Shown: in pieces, positions 54,800 through 64,000 of the stretch
Position numbering within the stretch: the first letter of the stretch is position 1
How the letters are laid out: each line of letters opens with the position of its first letter
Assembly: GCA_963791295.1 (NCBI GenBank)
Contig: CAWBRY010000004.1
Coordinates: 62,001-126,000, forward strand
From: CAWBRY01 sp963791295
Lineage (GTDB): Bacteria; Bacteroidota; Bacteroidia; Chitinophagales; Chitinophagaceae
DNA length: 64,000 nt
Reading direction: 5' to 3'
Program-made: the position numbers and the translations under genes
Notes under the pieces: generated by a model
What the model saw: only the letters and a program-made list of their open reading frames with translations
Database searches by the model: none
Told to the model about the DNA's origin: nothing

Positions 54800-56173
54800 G
54801 TGTCAGAAGAAAAAAGAAATATCGAGTTTACTACGGAGGATATAGAAAAATATCACAAAGGACAACTTTCCCCCAGCCAAATGCATGCTATAGAGAAGGC
54901 AGCATTGGATGATCCTTTTTTTGCCGATGCGCTGGAAGGATATGCGATGCGGCACAGTAATATTCAGAGTGATATAATGAGTCTCCGCGAAAAATTGGCT
55001 GAGCGGGTTCAGGGCGCTAAAGTCGTGCCGTTGAGCCGGGGAAGAAGGTCTAAATATTTATGGCTCAGAATTGCGGTGATGATTGTCGTGATAGCAGGTG
55101 CCGCATTATTGGCGCTTCAGGTTGCCAACCGGAAAGAGCCAGGAAAGATCGCCATAAACACCCCGCAAAATAAAGAGGTGGCAAAGACGAGATCCGACTC
55201 TCCTGATACCACCAAGACAGCAGATACAGACCTGGTTAGCGTCCAACCTGTCGTGGATGAAAAAACGAAAGCAAAAGCGCCGGATCCAAATACAACCATT
55301 CCGGAGTTACGCAACGAATCCAATGGTAAAGGTGCCAATACGATCGACAGTAGCGGAACAAAAGTTGAAGACCCAGTCTCTATAGGCTACGCGAACGTCA
55401 ATGATTCGTCTGAAAAAAAGGTTGAAGCATTTACGGAAAACAATTCCATAAAAAAAACAGAAACAAATACGAAGACCGTGCCCATTTCCAAAGAAGCAGA
55501 TGATCAGAGGGTAGCAGGCTCAGTCACCAATCAACCTCGTACCTATACTTCCAAAAGCATCAACAAGCCTCTTTCCGAAGCAGAAAACGGATATAATAAT
55601 TTTCGGGGAAGAGTCACGGATCAAAACAATAATCCCGTGCCCTTTGCAAACATTAGCGATAGCCGTCAGAACGAACAAACTTACGCTGACGCTCAGGGCA
55701 TTTTTAATTTTAAGTCTCCCGATACGGTAGTGAGTGTCGAAGTAAGATCCATCGGCTATGAGAATAACCAGGTGCAACTTCGCCGCCAAGACAGCGACAA
55801 CCAGGTTGTGCTGAAAGATGATCGCAATAATTTATCTGAAGTAGTCGTGGTTAAGGGAAAGGCCAACACCTCGCGCCGGTCCAGGACGGACAATATGAAA
55901 GTAGAAGAATCGGAACCGGCTGATGGCTGGAAAAATTATGATACCTATCTGATTAACAACCGTGCAATACCTGAGGAAGCGAGGGATAAAAAACTGGTTG
56001 GCGAGGTTGAGCTTTCCTTTCAGATTGACAAAAGGGGATCGCCAGTAGACCTGAAGGTCGAAAAATCGCTTTGCGCAAAATGTGATGCGGAGGCCATCCG
56101 ACTGGTAAAAGAAGGGCCAAAATGGAAGAGAAAGGCCAAGAAATCAAGGACTTCGGTGACTGTCCCTTTTTGA
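54800..56173 (+). CDS. Anti-sigma-like membrane protein with CarboxypepD-like and TonB C-terminal domains
   Basis: A 457-residue protein from a GTG start at 54800. The cytoplasmic part (residues 1-85: IEKYHKGQLSPSQMHAIEKA, FFADALEGYAM) looks like an anti-sigma domain. One helix near 90-110 (RIAVMIVVIAGAALLALQV) is followed by a low-complexity Lys/Thr/Asn spacer, a CarboxypepD_reg-like domain near 270-345 (FRGRVTDQNNNPVPFANIS) and a TonB C-terminal domain (VEKSLCAKCDAEAIRLV) at the end. It may couple outer-membrane energy transfer to the sigma factor encoded 22 bases before it. Confidence 0.8.
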   Translation: MSEEKRNIEFTTEDIEKYHKGQLSPSQMHAIEKAALDDPFFADALEGYAMRHSNIQSDIMSLREKLAERVQGAKVVPLSRGRRSKYLWLRIAVMIVVIAGAALLALQVANRKEPGKIAINTPQNKEVAKTRSDSPDTTKTADTDLVSVQPVVDEKTKAKAPDPNTTIPELRNESNGKGANTIDSSGTKVEDPVSIGYANVNDSSEKKVEAFTENNSIKKTETNTKTVPISKEADDQRVAGSVTNQPRTYTSKSINKPLSEAENGYNNFRGRVTDQNNNPVPFANISDSRQNEQTYADAQGIFNFKSPDTVVSVEVRSIGYENNQVQLRRQDSDNQVVLKDDRNNLSEVVVVKGKANTSRRSRTDNMKVEESEPADGWKNYDTYLINNRAIPEEARDKKLVGEVELSFQIDKRGSPVDLKVEKSLCAKCDAEAIRLVKEGPKWKRKAKKSRTSVTVPF

Positions 56174-56294
56174 GGATCGCTACTCAAAAAGTATAAATTC
56201 CCCCTGACAAAATCTTCAACCCGTAGGGCCATTTGCCAACCTTTTCAGTTTCGGCCTCGTCTCACCCGCACAATCCTGCATCCGAATCTTTCAC

Positions 56295-56302
56295 TACCTT
56301 TG
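56295..56302 (+). promoter_or_regulatory. -7 promoter element of the DUF2911 gene
   Basis: TACCTTTG fits TAnnTTTG, 22 bases before the ATG at 56325. Confidence 0.55.
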
Positions 56303-56324
56303 ACCACTCAAAAAAAAAGCTTGT

Positions 56325-57158
56325 ATGAAAAAAGTAATTGTTGCCTGTGTTGCATTCTTCACTGTTTTAATGGCTGATGGACAACTGACTCTCCCTCAGC
56401 CCAGTCCGACCCAAACGGTTAAACAAAATTTCGGACTCTCGTTTATAGAACTTAGCTATTCACGCCCCGGTATAAAAGGGAGAAAAGTGTTCGGAGATCT
56501 GGTTCCTTTTGGTAAATTATGGCGTACCGGCGCTAATGGTCCCACTACGCTGAATTTCGCGGATGACGTTACCATAGGCGGAACAAAAGTGCCGTCAGGA
56601 AAATATGGCTTGCTCACGATTCCGGACAAAGACAAATGGACCCTCATCCTTACAAAGCAGCTGGATGTAACAAGTCCTTCAGCATATAAACAAGATCAGG
56701 ATGTGGTGAGAGTAACTGCAGATGCAGTAAAAACGAAAGAGCCGATGGAAACGTTCACTATGCAATTTTCAAATATTAAGCCTTCCTCATGCGAACTTCA
56801 CCTCACTTGGGAAAATACAGACGTCGTTCTGCCGATCAGTGCGGATGTAGAATCTAAAGTGATGTCTGAGATTGATGAGCAAATGAATAAAGACAATCGT
56901 CCTTACTATTCAGCGGCTATCTATTACATGGAAAACGGCAAAGACCTTAAGCAGGCGCTTGCATGGTTTGATAAAGCAGCAGAGAATCAACCCGACGCCT
57001 ATTGGGTACATCATCAGCGCGCCAATTGCCTCGCCAAGCTCGGAAAGAAAACGGAAGCAAAGGCTGCGGCTGAAAAGTCAAAAGAACTGGCCATTACCGA
57101 CAAGAATGATGATTACGTGAAACTGAATGATAAATTGTTGGCTGAGTTAAGCAAATAA
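56325..57158 (+). CDS. Exported DUF2911 protein with TPR-like tail
   Basis: A 277-residue exported protein. The signal peptide (VIVACVAFFTVLMADGQ) is followed by the DUF2911 start LSFIELSYSRPGIKGRKVFG, GKLWRTGANGPTTLNFADDV near 65, and KYGLLTIPDKDKWTLILTKQ. The last 90 residues form a TPR-like hairpin (AAIYYMENGKDLKQALAWF, ANCLAKLGKKTEAKAAA). Common in Bacteroidota; function unknown. Terminator follows. Confidence 0.88.
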   Translation: MKKVIVACVAFFTVLMADGQLTLPQPSPTQTVKQNFGLSFIELSYSRPGIKGRKVFGDLVPFGKLWRTGANGPTTLNFADDVTIGGTKVPSGKYGLLTIPDKDKWTLILTKQLDVTSPSAYKQDQDVVRVTADAVKTKEPMETFTMQFSNIKPSSCELHLTWENTDVVLPISADVESKVMSEIDEQMNKDNRPYYSAAIYYMENGKDLKQALAWFDKAAENQPDAYWVHHQRANCLAKLGKKTEAKAAAEKSKELAITDKNDDYVKLNDKLLAELSK

Positions 57159-57182
57159 CCCGAAAATCACCGGTCATAAAAG

Positions 57183-57217
57183 GAACTCCGGCTTCACGGC
57201 CGGGGTTCTTTTTTTTT
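57183..57217 (+). terminator. Rho-independent terminator of the DUF2911 gene
   Basis: GAACTCCGG pairs with CCGGGGTTC (one wobble) around eight bases, followed by about ten T. The hairpin overlaps the last codons of the convergent symporter gene; read the other way its T-run is short. Confidence 0.85.
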
Positions 57218-58933
57218 CAGGATTGCATTTAATACCAATGTAAAGAAGATCACCGAGAAAGCGCCAATGGGATTGAGCCAAAGGAAGCCCATTTTGAATA
57301 CGGGCGGCTTTGTTTTTGTCAATATAAAAACCGTCAGTACCAGTAATTCCCCCAGCAAGGTTCCCCAAAAGACAGCATTTGCATTTCGAATATTCTTGAA
57401 AAAGAAGGCTACAAGGAACACTCCGAGAATGACTCCGTAAAACAGCGACCCTAATACGTTGACCGCTTCAATTAAACTGTTACCGATATTGTAGGTAAAC
57501 ATCGCTACCACAATGCAAAACACGCCCCATCCAAACGTATAAGATTTTGACAACCGGTATTCCTGTTCGTGGCTATCCTTCCGTTTAGAAAATCGCCGGT
57601 GAAAATCAACCATGGTACAGGAGGCCAGCGAATTTATGGAGGCCGCTATGCTTCCCCATGAAGCGAGAAAAATAATGGCGATCAGAAGGCCGACTAACCC
57701 GACCGGAAGATAGTCCACCACAAATCGAAGGAAGATGTAATTGGTATCATTCGTATCCGCGTCAGGAATAGCTCTCTTCAATGTTCTCTTATAGTCTTTC
57801 CGAAGCGTATCCAGGATTCTATTGCTCTGAACAATATTGGTCCTGATCTGGTTTGCGCGAGTAATATTGCCATCTCTTTTAGATTGAAAGTATTCTTGCT
57901 GCCATCCCGGAAGAAAATCCGTATATCTCTTATAGGTGGTTTCAAGCACTTCCAGGTCTTTATGATATTCGGTCTTGTGTGCTTTTGTAGCCAGCGATTC
58001 GTTAAAAAAGATGGGTGCCCTGTTGAACTGGTAAAAAGCGAATACCAATACGCCTATCAAGAGTATCAAAAATTGCATGGGTACTTTTATGAGCCCGTTC
58101 ATCAGCAAACCCATCCGGCTTTGCGTCACGGATCGCGCTGTTAAATAGCGGCCCACCTGCGATTGATCAGTCCCAAAATATGAGAGTGCGAGAAAAAACC
58201 CGCCAACGATCCCGCTCAACAGGTTGTATTGATCACTCCAATCGAATCCTCCTTTCTCAAAGCCAGTTGTAATCACATTTAGTTTACCCTGACTGCCGCC
58301 GGCACGAAGAGCGTCAATAAAACTTATATCTGAGGGAAGCATGTGCACCACCAGATATGCTGCCAGGAACATTCCTATAAAAATGATGATCAATTGTAGT
58401 TGCTGCGTGTAGGCGACTGCCTTAGCCCCACCGGTTATGGTGTAGATAATCAGCAAGCCCCCCATAAATAAATTGGTCCAGTAAATATTCCAACCTAAGA
58501 GAGAGGAAAGAATGATCGATGGAGCAAAAACGCTGATCCCTGTCGAAAGTCCCCGGGAAAGCAAGAATAGAAAAGAAGTAAGAGATCGGGTTTTACCATC
58601 AAAACGGTTTTCCAGGTATTCATACGCCGTGTAAACTTTTAACTTGCTGAATATTGGAACGAAGAAGATGCAGACAACCACCATGGCCAGCGGCAAGCCA
58701 AAATAATATTGTACGAATCGCATCCCATCCGTGTAAGCTTGCCCCGGAGCTGATAAAAAAGTAATGGCGCTGGCCTGCGTGCCCATAATACTTAATAACA
58801 CCAGCCCCCAGGGCATGCTGCGATTGGAAAGGAAATAACCGTCAAGGTCACGCGTAGTTCGGCTTTTATAAACACCGTAAGCAACGATGCCTATCAGAGT
58901 CACGATCAACACGATCCAATCCAGTTGATTCAT
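57194..58933 (-). CDS. Sodium:solute symporter family protein
   Basis: A 579-residue SSS-family transporter with 13 or so helices. The first is LDWIVLIVTLIGIVAYGVYK, then DLDGYFLSNRSMPWGLVLL and IMGTQASAITFLSAPGQAYTD near 50-70, which includes the sodium-site segment, and SYFGTDQSQVGRYLTAR near 255-271. A loop of about 90 residues (AHKTEYHKDLEVLETTYKRY) between helices 8 and 9 is larger than in sugar transporters. Substrate unknown. Last gene of the minus-strand operon, probably bringing in the product handled by the PIG-L and M14 enzymes. Confidence 0.9.
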   Translation of the reverse strand: MNQLDWIVLIVTLIGIVAYGVYKSRTTRDLDGYFLSNRSMPWGLVLLSIMGTQASAITFLSAPGQAYTDGMRFVQYYFGLPLAMVVVCIFFVPIFSKLKVYTAYEYLENRFDGKTRSLTSFLFLLSRGLSTGISVFAPSIILSSLLGWNIYWTNLFMGGLLIIYTITGGAKAVAYTQQLQLIIIFIGMFLAAYLVVHMLPSDISFIDALRAGGSQGKLNVITTGFEKGGFDWSDQYNLLSGIVGGFFLALSYFGTDQSQVGRYLTARSVTQSRMGLLMNGLIKVPMQFLILLIGVLVFAFYQFNRAPIFFNESLATKAHKTEYHKDLEVLETTYKRYTDFLPGWQQEYFQSKRDGNITRANQIRTNIVQSNRILDTLRKDYKRTLKRAIPDADTNDTNYIFLRFVVDYLPVGLVGLLIAIIFLASWGSIAASINSLASCTMVDFHRRFSKRKDSHEQEYRLSKSYTFGWGVFCIVVAMFTYNIGNSLIEAVNVLGSLFYGVILGVFLVAFFFKNIRNANAVFWGTLLGELLVLTVFILTKTKPPVFKMGFLWLNPIGAFSVIFFTLVLNAILKKKEPRP

Positions 58934-58993
58934 ACCCGAAATCCGGCGACCGGCACGGACGGTTTAAGCAGCCTGGTAGAATTACAGAGCAAT

Positions 58994-59119
58994 CTATTTA
59001 AAGTGTTTGGTGAAGAAATAAAATAAGATGATTAATGTCACCAGGAAACCGATGACGAGGGCATACCAATAATTCCAGGACTTAAAAAACGGAGCCTTAT
59101 TGTCATCTTGTTCCTGCAT
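58994..59119 (-). CDS. Micro membrane protein, 41 residues
   Basis: A short frame between the symporter and the next micro gene. It reads MQEQDDNKAPFFKSWNYWYA followed by one helix (LVIGFLVTLIILFYFF) and the basic end TKHFK. The start ATG lies two bases beyond the stop of the upstream micro gene and the stop 60 bases before the symporter start, the tight packing of an operon. N-out/C-in orientation is likely from the charges. No family is recognised; it may be a small partner of the symporter. Confidence 0.65.
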   Translation of the reverse strand: MQEQDDNKAPFFKSWNYWYALVIGFLVTLIILFYFFTKHFK

Positions 59120-59121
59120 GC

Positions 59122-59292
59122 CTACTTTCTTGTAGATCTGAGCAATCCTGTAAATAGGATCAATAAGCCCAATACGAGACCAATGAGAATTCCAATCCTT
59201 ATCCTGCGAATGAAAATACCCACCAATAAACCGAGCACAATAGCAAAAATAAAAGCCATCTCCGCTCTTTTCACGTTCGGTTTAATTGCCAT
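59122..59292 (-). CDS. Micro membrane protein, 56 residues
   Basis: A short frame eight bases after the PIG-L stop. It begins MAIKPNVKRAEMAFIFAIV and has two helices (near 12-28 and 32-50) joined by the basic turn IRRIRIG, ending LRSTRK. The coupling with its neighbours (2 and 8 bases) and the protein-like composition support a real gene. Function unknown; a likely small subunit or regulator of the operon's transporter. Confidence 0.65.
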   Translation of the reverse strand: MAIKPNVKRAEMAFIFAIVLGLLVGIFIRRIRIGILIGLVLGLLILFTGLLRSTRK

Positions 59293-59300
59293 AAATAAAT

Positions 59301-61787
59301 TTAGAATGGTTTTTTTCTGTTTAGCGCAATCAGGTTTGCCAACAGGCGATAAGCTCCAGGCACGCCGGCGGGCAATTCCCTAAAAAATACAAGACCAGTA
59401 TAAACAAAAACTCCCTTCCCATATTTTGCAACGATCAAACTTCCGGCATCAGCCGGCTCTCCGGGATCAGACATGGATAGGATGGTCTCAAATTGATTCT
59501 GATCCCAGTTTTCCGCATGATAAATGCTGCGCTCTTGCACCCACCCCTTGAAGTCGTCAGGTGTTATCTTATTTGGAAAATTCAAAGCAGGGTGATCAGG
59601 TTTTAAAATATTCACCCTTGCATCTTCGTCGGTCACTCTCGTCCGGGAAATATCAAATTTATAGGGGCCAATACGTGCCCGGACCGGACCAATATTAGTA
59701 CTGGTGTTGTATTGCACAATGAGGTTGCCTCCGTCATTCACATACTTCATCAGTTTATCATAATAATTATTCAACCATGCATCCGTATTATATGCTCGCA
59801 CCCCGGTGATGATCGCGTCATATTTGTTCAGGCTGGTCCTGGATAATTCTTTATCGCCAAGTATGCTCACGTCATAGCCCATTTGCTCCAGCGCCTCGGG
59901 AACCTTATCACCGGCACCAACTATATAACCAATTTTGTTTCCATAAATCTTCGCATCTATCTTCCTCACTGTTAGAAGAGCTTGCCGAAAATAATGAATG
60001 GTCGGAATATGATCATAGTGGATAATCTTGGAAATATATCCTCCCGTGCTATCATCAGGAGCCACATTTATCCGGTACACCCTGGGCTCCAGGTCTGGAT
60101 CATTGATATCTTCTACATGTATGCCTGCTCTTCCGAGAGACAGTCCTCCAATTAATTTGACAGCCGTATCCTGCATGGAACTTGAGGTTTGAGGAATGCT
60201 CGCCGGAGTAGGTATTGTTATTTGTTTGTTAGCCGTAAATGAGATTTCAACCTGCTTATCCTTGTCTCCTTTAAGATAAAGTGGCTCGAATGATTTGAAA
60301 GTAACTGCCGGGATAACAACTAAGGGGTCGTAAACTTCACCCTTTACCGGATCCGTAAACTTATATCTTACCGACTTTGTATACTGGAGATCCAATCCCT
60401 CAATATTCAAACTGAAAGTAGCCGTGTATGCGGGATCTATATCCGGCTGTCCGATCTTTTGCTGATCGTCCACATTAAAATAACCTTCCTCCATTTTGCT
60501 CACAAGCCAGTAGGGCTGGGTGACGGGCTTTGATTGAGGAATAAAAAATGTCTTTGCAAAATTCAGGTTCCTGTTTTTCAGCAGCGGCTGATCCATGGTT
60601 GTATCAAACGCATCTACTGTAATCTTCTTAAGAGAGGCCGCAGACCCCATACGATTGTTGAATGAAAAATTGATGCGGATGGAATCCGTCTGTACGGCAA
60701 AGGGCTCCACCGTAGTGGCATCGAGAAATAATCCACTGCACTGCTCGATCAATTGCTGGACTTCTTTCATTTTCTGCGCCTTCCAGCTGCCATCGGGTAT
60801 TTGTTGAAAAGCGCGATATAGACTAACCAATGCAGTGACTGATTTTTCGGGATGCATCAGATCGAATGCGGCCGAAATGCTATCCACCTTCCGCGCGATA
60901 TTTTCACCACCGCTGACGCGATTCCAGGTCAGATCGACGCCTTCCATCAGGTCCGTCGATATCTCAGGGCCTTGCGTCGTTTTAAAGTACTCAATGACTT
61001 CACCTCGCGAGGAAGGAACACCAAAGCCCTGACTCTTGTGTTGGCTCCGACTTGTTGCGGCGATCTCTCCGTAACTTTTTCCGAGTAAGGGATTGTATCC
61101 ACCTACGTCCAGCTTGAATTGATTATTGTTTGTTGTATTTGTGCCGCCAAAGTTAAATGAGTTCCAAACCACACGTTTTACCTGCCAGGTTTTTACATAT
61201 TTCAATTGTTCTGGAAAGCGATTTGGGTCGGCAGCCGCCCTAAATGCATCATTGGCAAGAATAGCTGAGGCAGTATGTTGACCATGACCCCCTTCGCCGG
61301 TGGTAGGGAACCGGGTGATGACTACATCCGGCTGAAATTTCCTAATCACCCAAACGACATCACTTAATATTTTGTCCCTGTCCCATTTGGTAAATGTTTC
61401 CTCGGGACTCTTTGAGTATCCAAAGTCGTAGGCTCTGGAAAAAAATTGTTCACCTCCATCCATTCTCCTGGCACTAAGTAATTCCTGCGTCCTGATCAAT
61501 CCCAATTCAATTCCTTGTTCATTGCCGATCAGGTTTTGTCCTCCATCGCCCCTGGTGAGCGACAGATAGCCCGTACGAAACATTTTGTCTTTGGAAAAAA
61601 ATGTGATCAGCCGCGTATTTTCATCATCGGGGTGGGCTGCAACATATAAAACGGAACCTAAAACATTCAGCTTGCGGATAGCCAGGTAAAGATCGGCGGA
61701 GCTCCATGAGACGGGCTGTTGGGAATTAGCGAAAGGTGATAAGAATAATGCACAAGCAATCAGCGCGATGATTTTCCGCATGGGCAA
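59301..61787 (-). CDS. Large exported PIG-L family deacetylase
   Basis: An 828-residue exported protein with a signal peptide (IIALIACALFLSPFANSQ). The LmbE/PIG-L domain has the zinc motif AHPDDENTRL at residues 51-60 (H52, D54, D55) and FPTTGEGGHGQHTAS near 160-175 with the second zinc His. Beta-sandwich modules follow (near 380-590), then a GATase-like domain at the C-terminus (IGYIVGAGDKVPEALEQMGY). PIG-L enzymes remove acetyl groups from GlcNAc-type sugars. It lies between the M14 peptidase and the micro genes, all on the same strand. Confidence 0.88.
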   Translation of the reverse strand: MPMRKIIALIACALFLSPFANSQQPVSWSSADLYLAIRKLNVLGSVLYVAAHPDDENTRLITFFSKDKMFRTGYLSLTRGDGGQNLIGNEQGIELGLIRTQELLSARRMDGGEQFFSRAYDFGYSKSPEETFTKWDRDKILSDVVWVIRKFQPDVVITRFPTTGEGGHGQHTASAILANDAFRAAADPNRFPEQLKYVKTWQVKRVVWNSFNFGGTNTTNNNQFKLDVGGYNPLLGKSYGEIAATSRSQHKSQGFGVPSSRGEVIEYFKTTQGPEISTDLMEGVDLTWNRVSGGENIARKVDSISAAFDLMHPEKSVTALVSLYRAFQQIPDGSWKAQKMKEVQQLIEQCSGLFLDATTVEPFAVQTDSIRINFSFNNRMGSAASLKKITVDAFDTTMDQPLLKNRNLNFAKTFFIPQSKPVTQPYWLVSKMEEGYFNVDDQQKIGQPDIDPAYTATFSLNIEGLDLQYTKSVRYKFTDPVKGEVYDPLVVIPAVTFKSFEPLYLKGDKDKQVEISFTANKQITIPTPASIPQTSSSMQDTAVKLIGGLSLGRAGIHVEDINDPDLEPRVYRINVAPDDSTGGYISKIIHYDHIPTIHYFRQALLTVRKIDAKIYGNKIGYIVGAGDKVPEALEQMGYDVSILGDKELSRTSLNKYDAIITGVRAYNTDAWLNNYYDKLMKYVNDGGNLIVQYNTSTNIGPVRARIGPYKFDISRTRVTDEDARVNILKPDHPALNFPNKITPDDFKGWVQERSIYHAENWDQNQFETILSMSDPGEPADAGSLIVAKYGKGVFVYTGLVFFRELPAGVPGAYRLLANLIALNRKKPF

Positions 61788-61844
61788 GCACGATTTATTC
61801 AGCGAATATAAGTTTTGTTAGGTAAGCATCCTGCCCACTCATAC

Positions 61845-64000
61845 TTATTGCCCTACCAAAAACACGGCATTGCAAAGCATTAACTTTCCATTTTCCCAAA
61901 AACTACGGAATAGAACATCGTCGGCCAGATAGGTAATTGTCCCATCGCCCATTTCCTGGACTCCAAATAGCAACCCGTCTTTGAGTTTTACGCGCAGGTT
62001 AGCGCCTACGAAACCCGAAATCTGCGTTTCTTTTTTAATGACACCAACATTCCATCCGTTATCCTTAATAAATTCATAAATATTATCGTCCTGCTTCAAT
62101 GTGTAGTAATAATCGGGATATCCAAAGCCCAGGGGGTGAGTATTATCCAAATTGACTTTGAGAATAGCGCCGGGAATGTTTGCTGAAACGGCCTCCCGCT
62201 CGCGATCGCTGAATTTCTTCAAAGATGAATAAATGCTGTCTTTGCTCGTTTTATTTTCGCCTTCATCTTCCGTCTTTTTCTGCCGGATACCCATCTCTGC
62301 TTTCGCGAGTTGACTAACGGCGCTCTCCAGGGCCACTACCCTGCCACCTTTGGTGATCCAGTCTTTGAATAGATCTGTACCTGTTTTGTCGTTCAAAAAC
62401 CGGTAGTTGCCGTCCGGCATGATCAAAACATCGACATCGCTCCATTTAACATGATTGAAGTCGTTGGCATTGATCAACGTTAACGGATAACCGATCTGCT
62501 GCTCGAAGAAATGCCAGATCTCTCCCGCACCCGATGAACTAACGCCTTCGCCGGTAAGCATCGCCACTCTTAGAGATTTCAATGGATGAACTTTATCACT
62601 GCCGAAATCATATCCTTTGTCGACGAAGCCGCTCGATACAGGATATAGTTGGATACCTTCTGCGTCTGCGATCTCTTTTACTTTGCTCCATAAGGTTGAT
62701 CCAAACGACTTGTTAGCCGTCTTTAATATAATAAGAGCACCGCGATCAAACTTGTTTCCATTTAATTCGAATGGCTGCTCAGCAAACCTTAGCAATACTC
62801 CCTTCTGTAGTAATTTGCCGGCGAACCTTACTACGCCGATGCCGGTCCAGGGAATTACATAGCCGTATTCTGTTTCTGCATTTACCGGCTTGGTACTCGC
62901 GGACACGAGGGCCTGGATTGATCCTGTCTCTCGACGCATAGGCACTTAACCCATAGGCATAAGGTAATGACCAGGCGGAAATATCGTATGTAATGGAGTC
63001 AACCAATCTGGATTTGGGCTCGAATAAAACTCTCACCATGGCTGATTTAGGCTGATAGGCACTTATTACAATATCGCTGCTTCCCATCGTAAAACTCTCT
63101 TCCTTTCCTGAATTATAGTTGTAACCTCTGGCATTACCAGAGCCTGAACCATATTGAATTTCATTTCGATCCAGCAACTCCAGCAATGAATGGATCCTTT
63201 CTACATCCCTCGGATCATTACGAATGACAAAACTTTTATACTCACCTGGTGCGGCAGCGACCGCTTCATTAAAAAATTTCCGGAATTCTTTTATCAATTT
63301 TGGAGCATTCAGGGACGATATCTCGATCGTGCTTAATGCGGTGGTATAATGATGTATAGCCCGGTCATATAAAGTGAGGGTATCATTTTCATGAGTGATA
63401 ACGCCAAGGCCGCCTGCTCCTCCTCCACCCTGCTCATAAGTCATCCCAATACCTCCATTGTATACCGGGTAGGTGTCACCGTAAGACGGATAGAACAGGT
63501 CAAATTCTTCCTTGGTAAAAAACAACCAACCATTTGCGTCAAAATATTTTGCATTGTTCTTACCGATCGTTACCTGGAACTCGCGTTGCCACGGAGTGAT
63601 GACATCATGATAAGGTTGTGCAGCCGGTGCAAAATAATAAGGACTATTGATCCATTGTTCATGGAAATCTACATGAACATGAGGCAACCATTTATTGTAC
63701 ATTTTCATTCTTTGCTGGCTCTCCACCTGTGATTGCCACGCCCAATCGCGGTTCAAATCAAAATTATAGTGATTGGTTCTGCCACCAGGCCATGGTTCAT
63801 GATGTTCCCTGGAAATCAGTTGGGGATCAAAATTTTTTCCAACCACCGAATTAAACCAATTGACGTAACGATCTCTGCCATCGGGATTAATGCAGGGATC
63901 AATAACTACCAGCGTATTTTTCAGCCATTCTTTAGATTTAGAATGCGAGGGGTCCACCAATGAATAGATTGTGAGCATTGACGCTTCCGAGCTGGAAGTC
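61845..64000 (-). CDS. M14 zinc carboxypeptidase, 5' end outside the window, one frameshift
   Basis: Read across one frame change near 62935, this is the C-terminal portion (more than 700 residues) of a large M14-family carboxypeptidase; the beginning, with the first HxxE zinc motif, lies beyond base 64000. Visible motifs are CINPDGRDRYVN near the left of the fragment, VHVDFHEQWINSPYYFAPA with the third zinc His, and GMTYEQGGGGAGG with the catalytic Glu. The C-terminal part has a GATase-like domain (VLIMPDGNYRFLNDKTG). The stop is 57 bases before the PIG-L start, so both are probably in one operon. The shift may be real or an error. Confidence 0.82.

Noticed and set aside
59108..59383. A 91-residue plus-strand frame
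   Set aside because: It is antisense to the better supported micro membrane genes and to the end of the PIG-L gene, and shows no protein-like composition.

Overview
The window is chromosomal DNA of a Bacteroidota bacterium, most likely of the Chitinophagia/Chitinophagaceae type. The signs are promoters of the form TAnnTTTG in place of an E. coli -10 box, a GH97 glycosidase, a DUF5916 outer-membrane protein, TonB-dependent and LytTR signalling proteins, two-component propeller lipoproteins, a HYC_CC_PP-like metal protein and an anti-sigma/TonB fusion. I see no phage, plasmid, CRISPR array or insertion sequence.

Layout. 1-10.7 kb is a surface-polysaccharide locus: the end of a YfhO-type membrane protein and a GT4 glycosyltransferase on the plus strand, then a long minus-strand operon (rfbF, rfbG, 3,5-epimerase, C-methyltransferase, NAD epimerase, CmcI-like methyltransferase, three GT2 glycosyltransferases). 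The operon would make a CDP-activated, probably C-branched deoxysugar and build it into a glycan. mqnA (menaquinone synthesis) sits at its head. 10.8-18.7 kb is housekeeping: purB, a GNAT, prfC, trmN6, tsaD, a MacB/FtsX permease and a saccharopine-dehydrogenase-like enzyme, followed by tRNA-Leu(CAA) with a terminator. 19-28 kb is more accessory: two near-identical tandem propeller lipoproteins, a DUF7452-like surface protein, a His/Met-rich outer-membrane protein with a Cys-rich membrane protein (probably metal related), a decayed carboxylesterase and a cyclase-YHS fusion. 28.4-42.9 kb holds a DHFR-like reductase, GH97, a membrane aspartyl protease, a LytS/LytTR pair, a TonB receptor-YfiR-histidine kinase-response regulator operon, DUF5916 and an ECF sigma factor. 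43-50.5 kb has small redox and membrane proteins, a trypsin-like protease, acyl-CoA carboxylase beta subunit, rnhA, yraN and xerD. 50.6-57.2 kb carries a terpene-cyclase-like protein, a VWA protein facing a sigma/anti-sigma pair, and a DUF2911 protein. 57.2-64 kb is a minus-strand operon: M14 carboxypeptidase (runs off the end), PIG-L deacetylase, two micro membrane proteins (56 and 41 aa) and a sodium:solute symporter.

Caution on sequence quality: several genes are interrupted by frameshifts. At least 13 frameshifts and one stop are packed into 6.3-10.7 kb, while the flanking genes are clean. tsaD, normally essential, also has one. Local sequencing error is therefore as likely as real decay for most of them; the carboxylesterase (deletion, stop and shift) is the best candidate for a true pseudogene.
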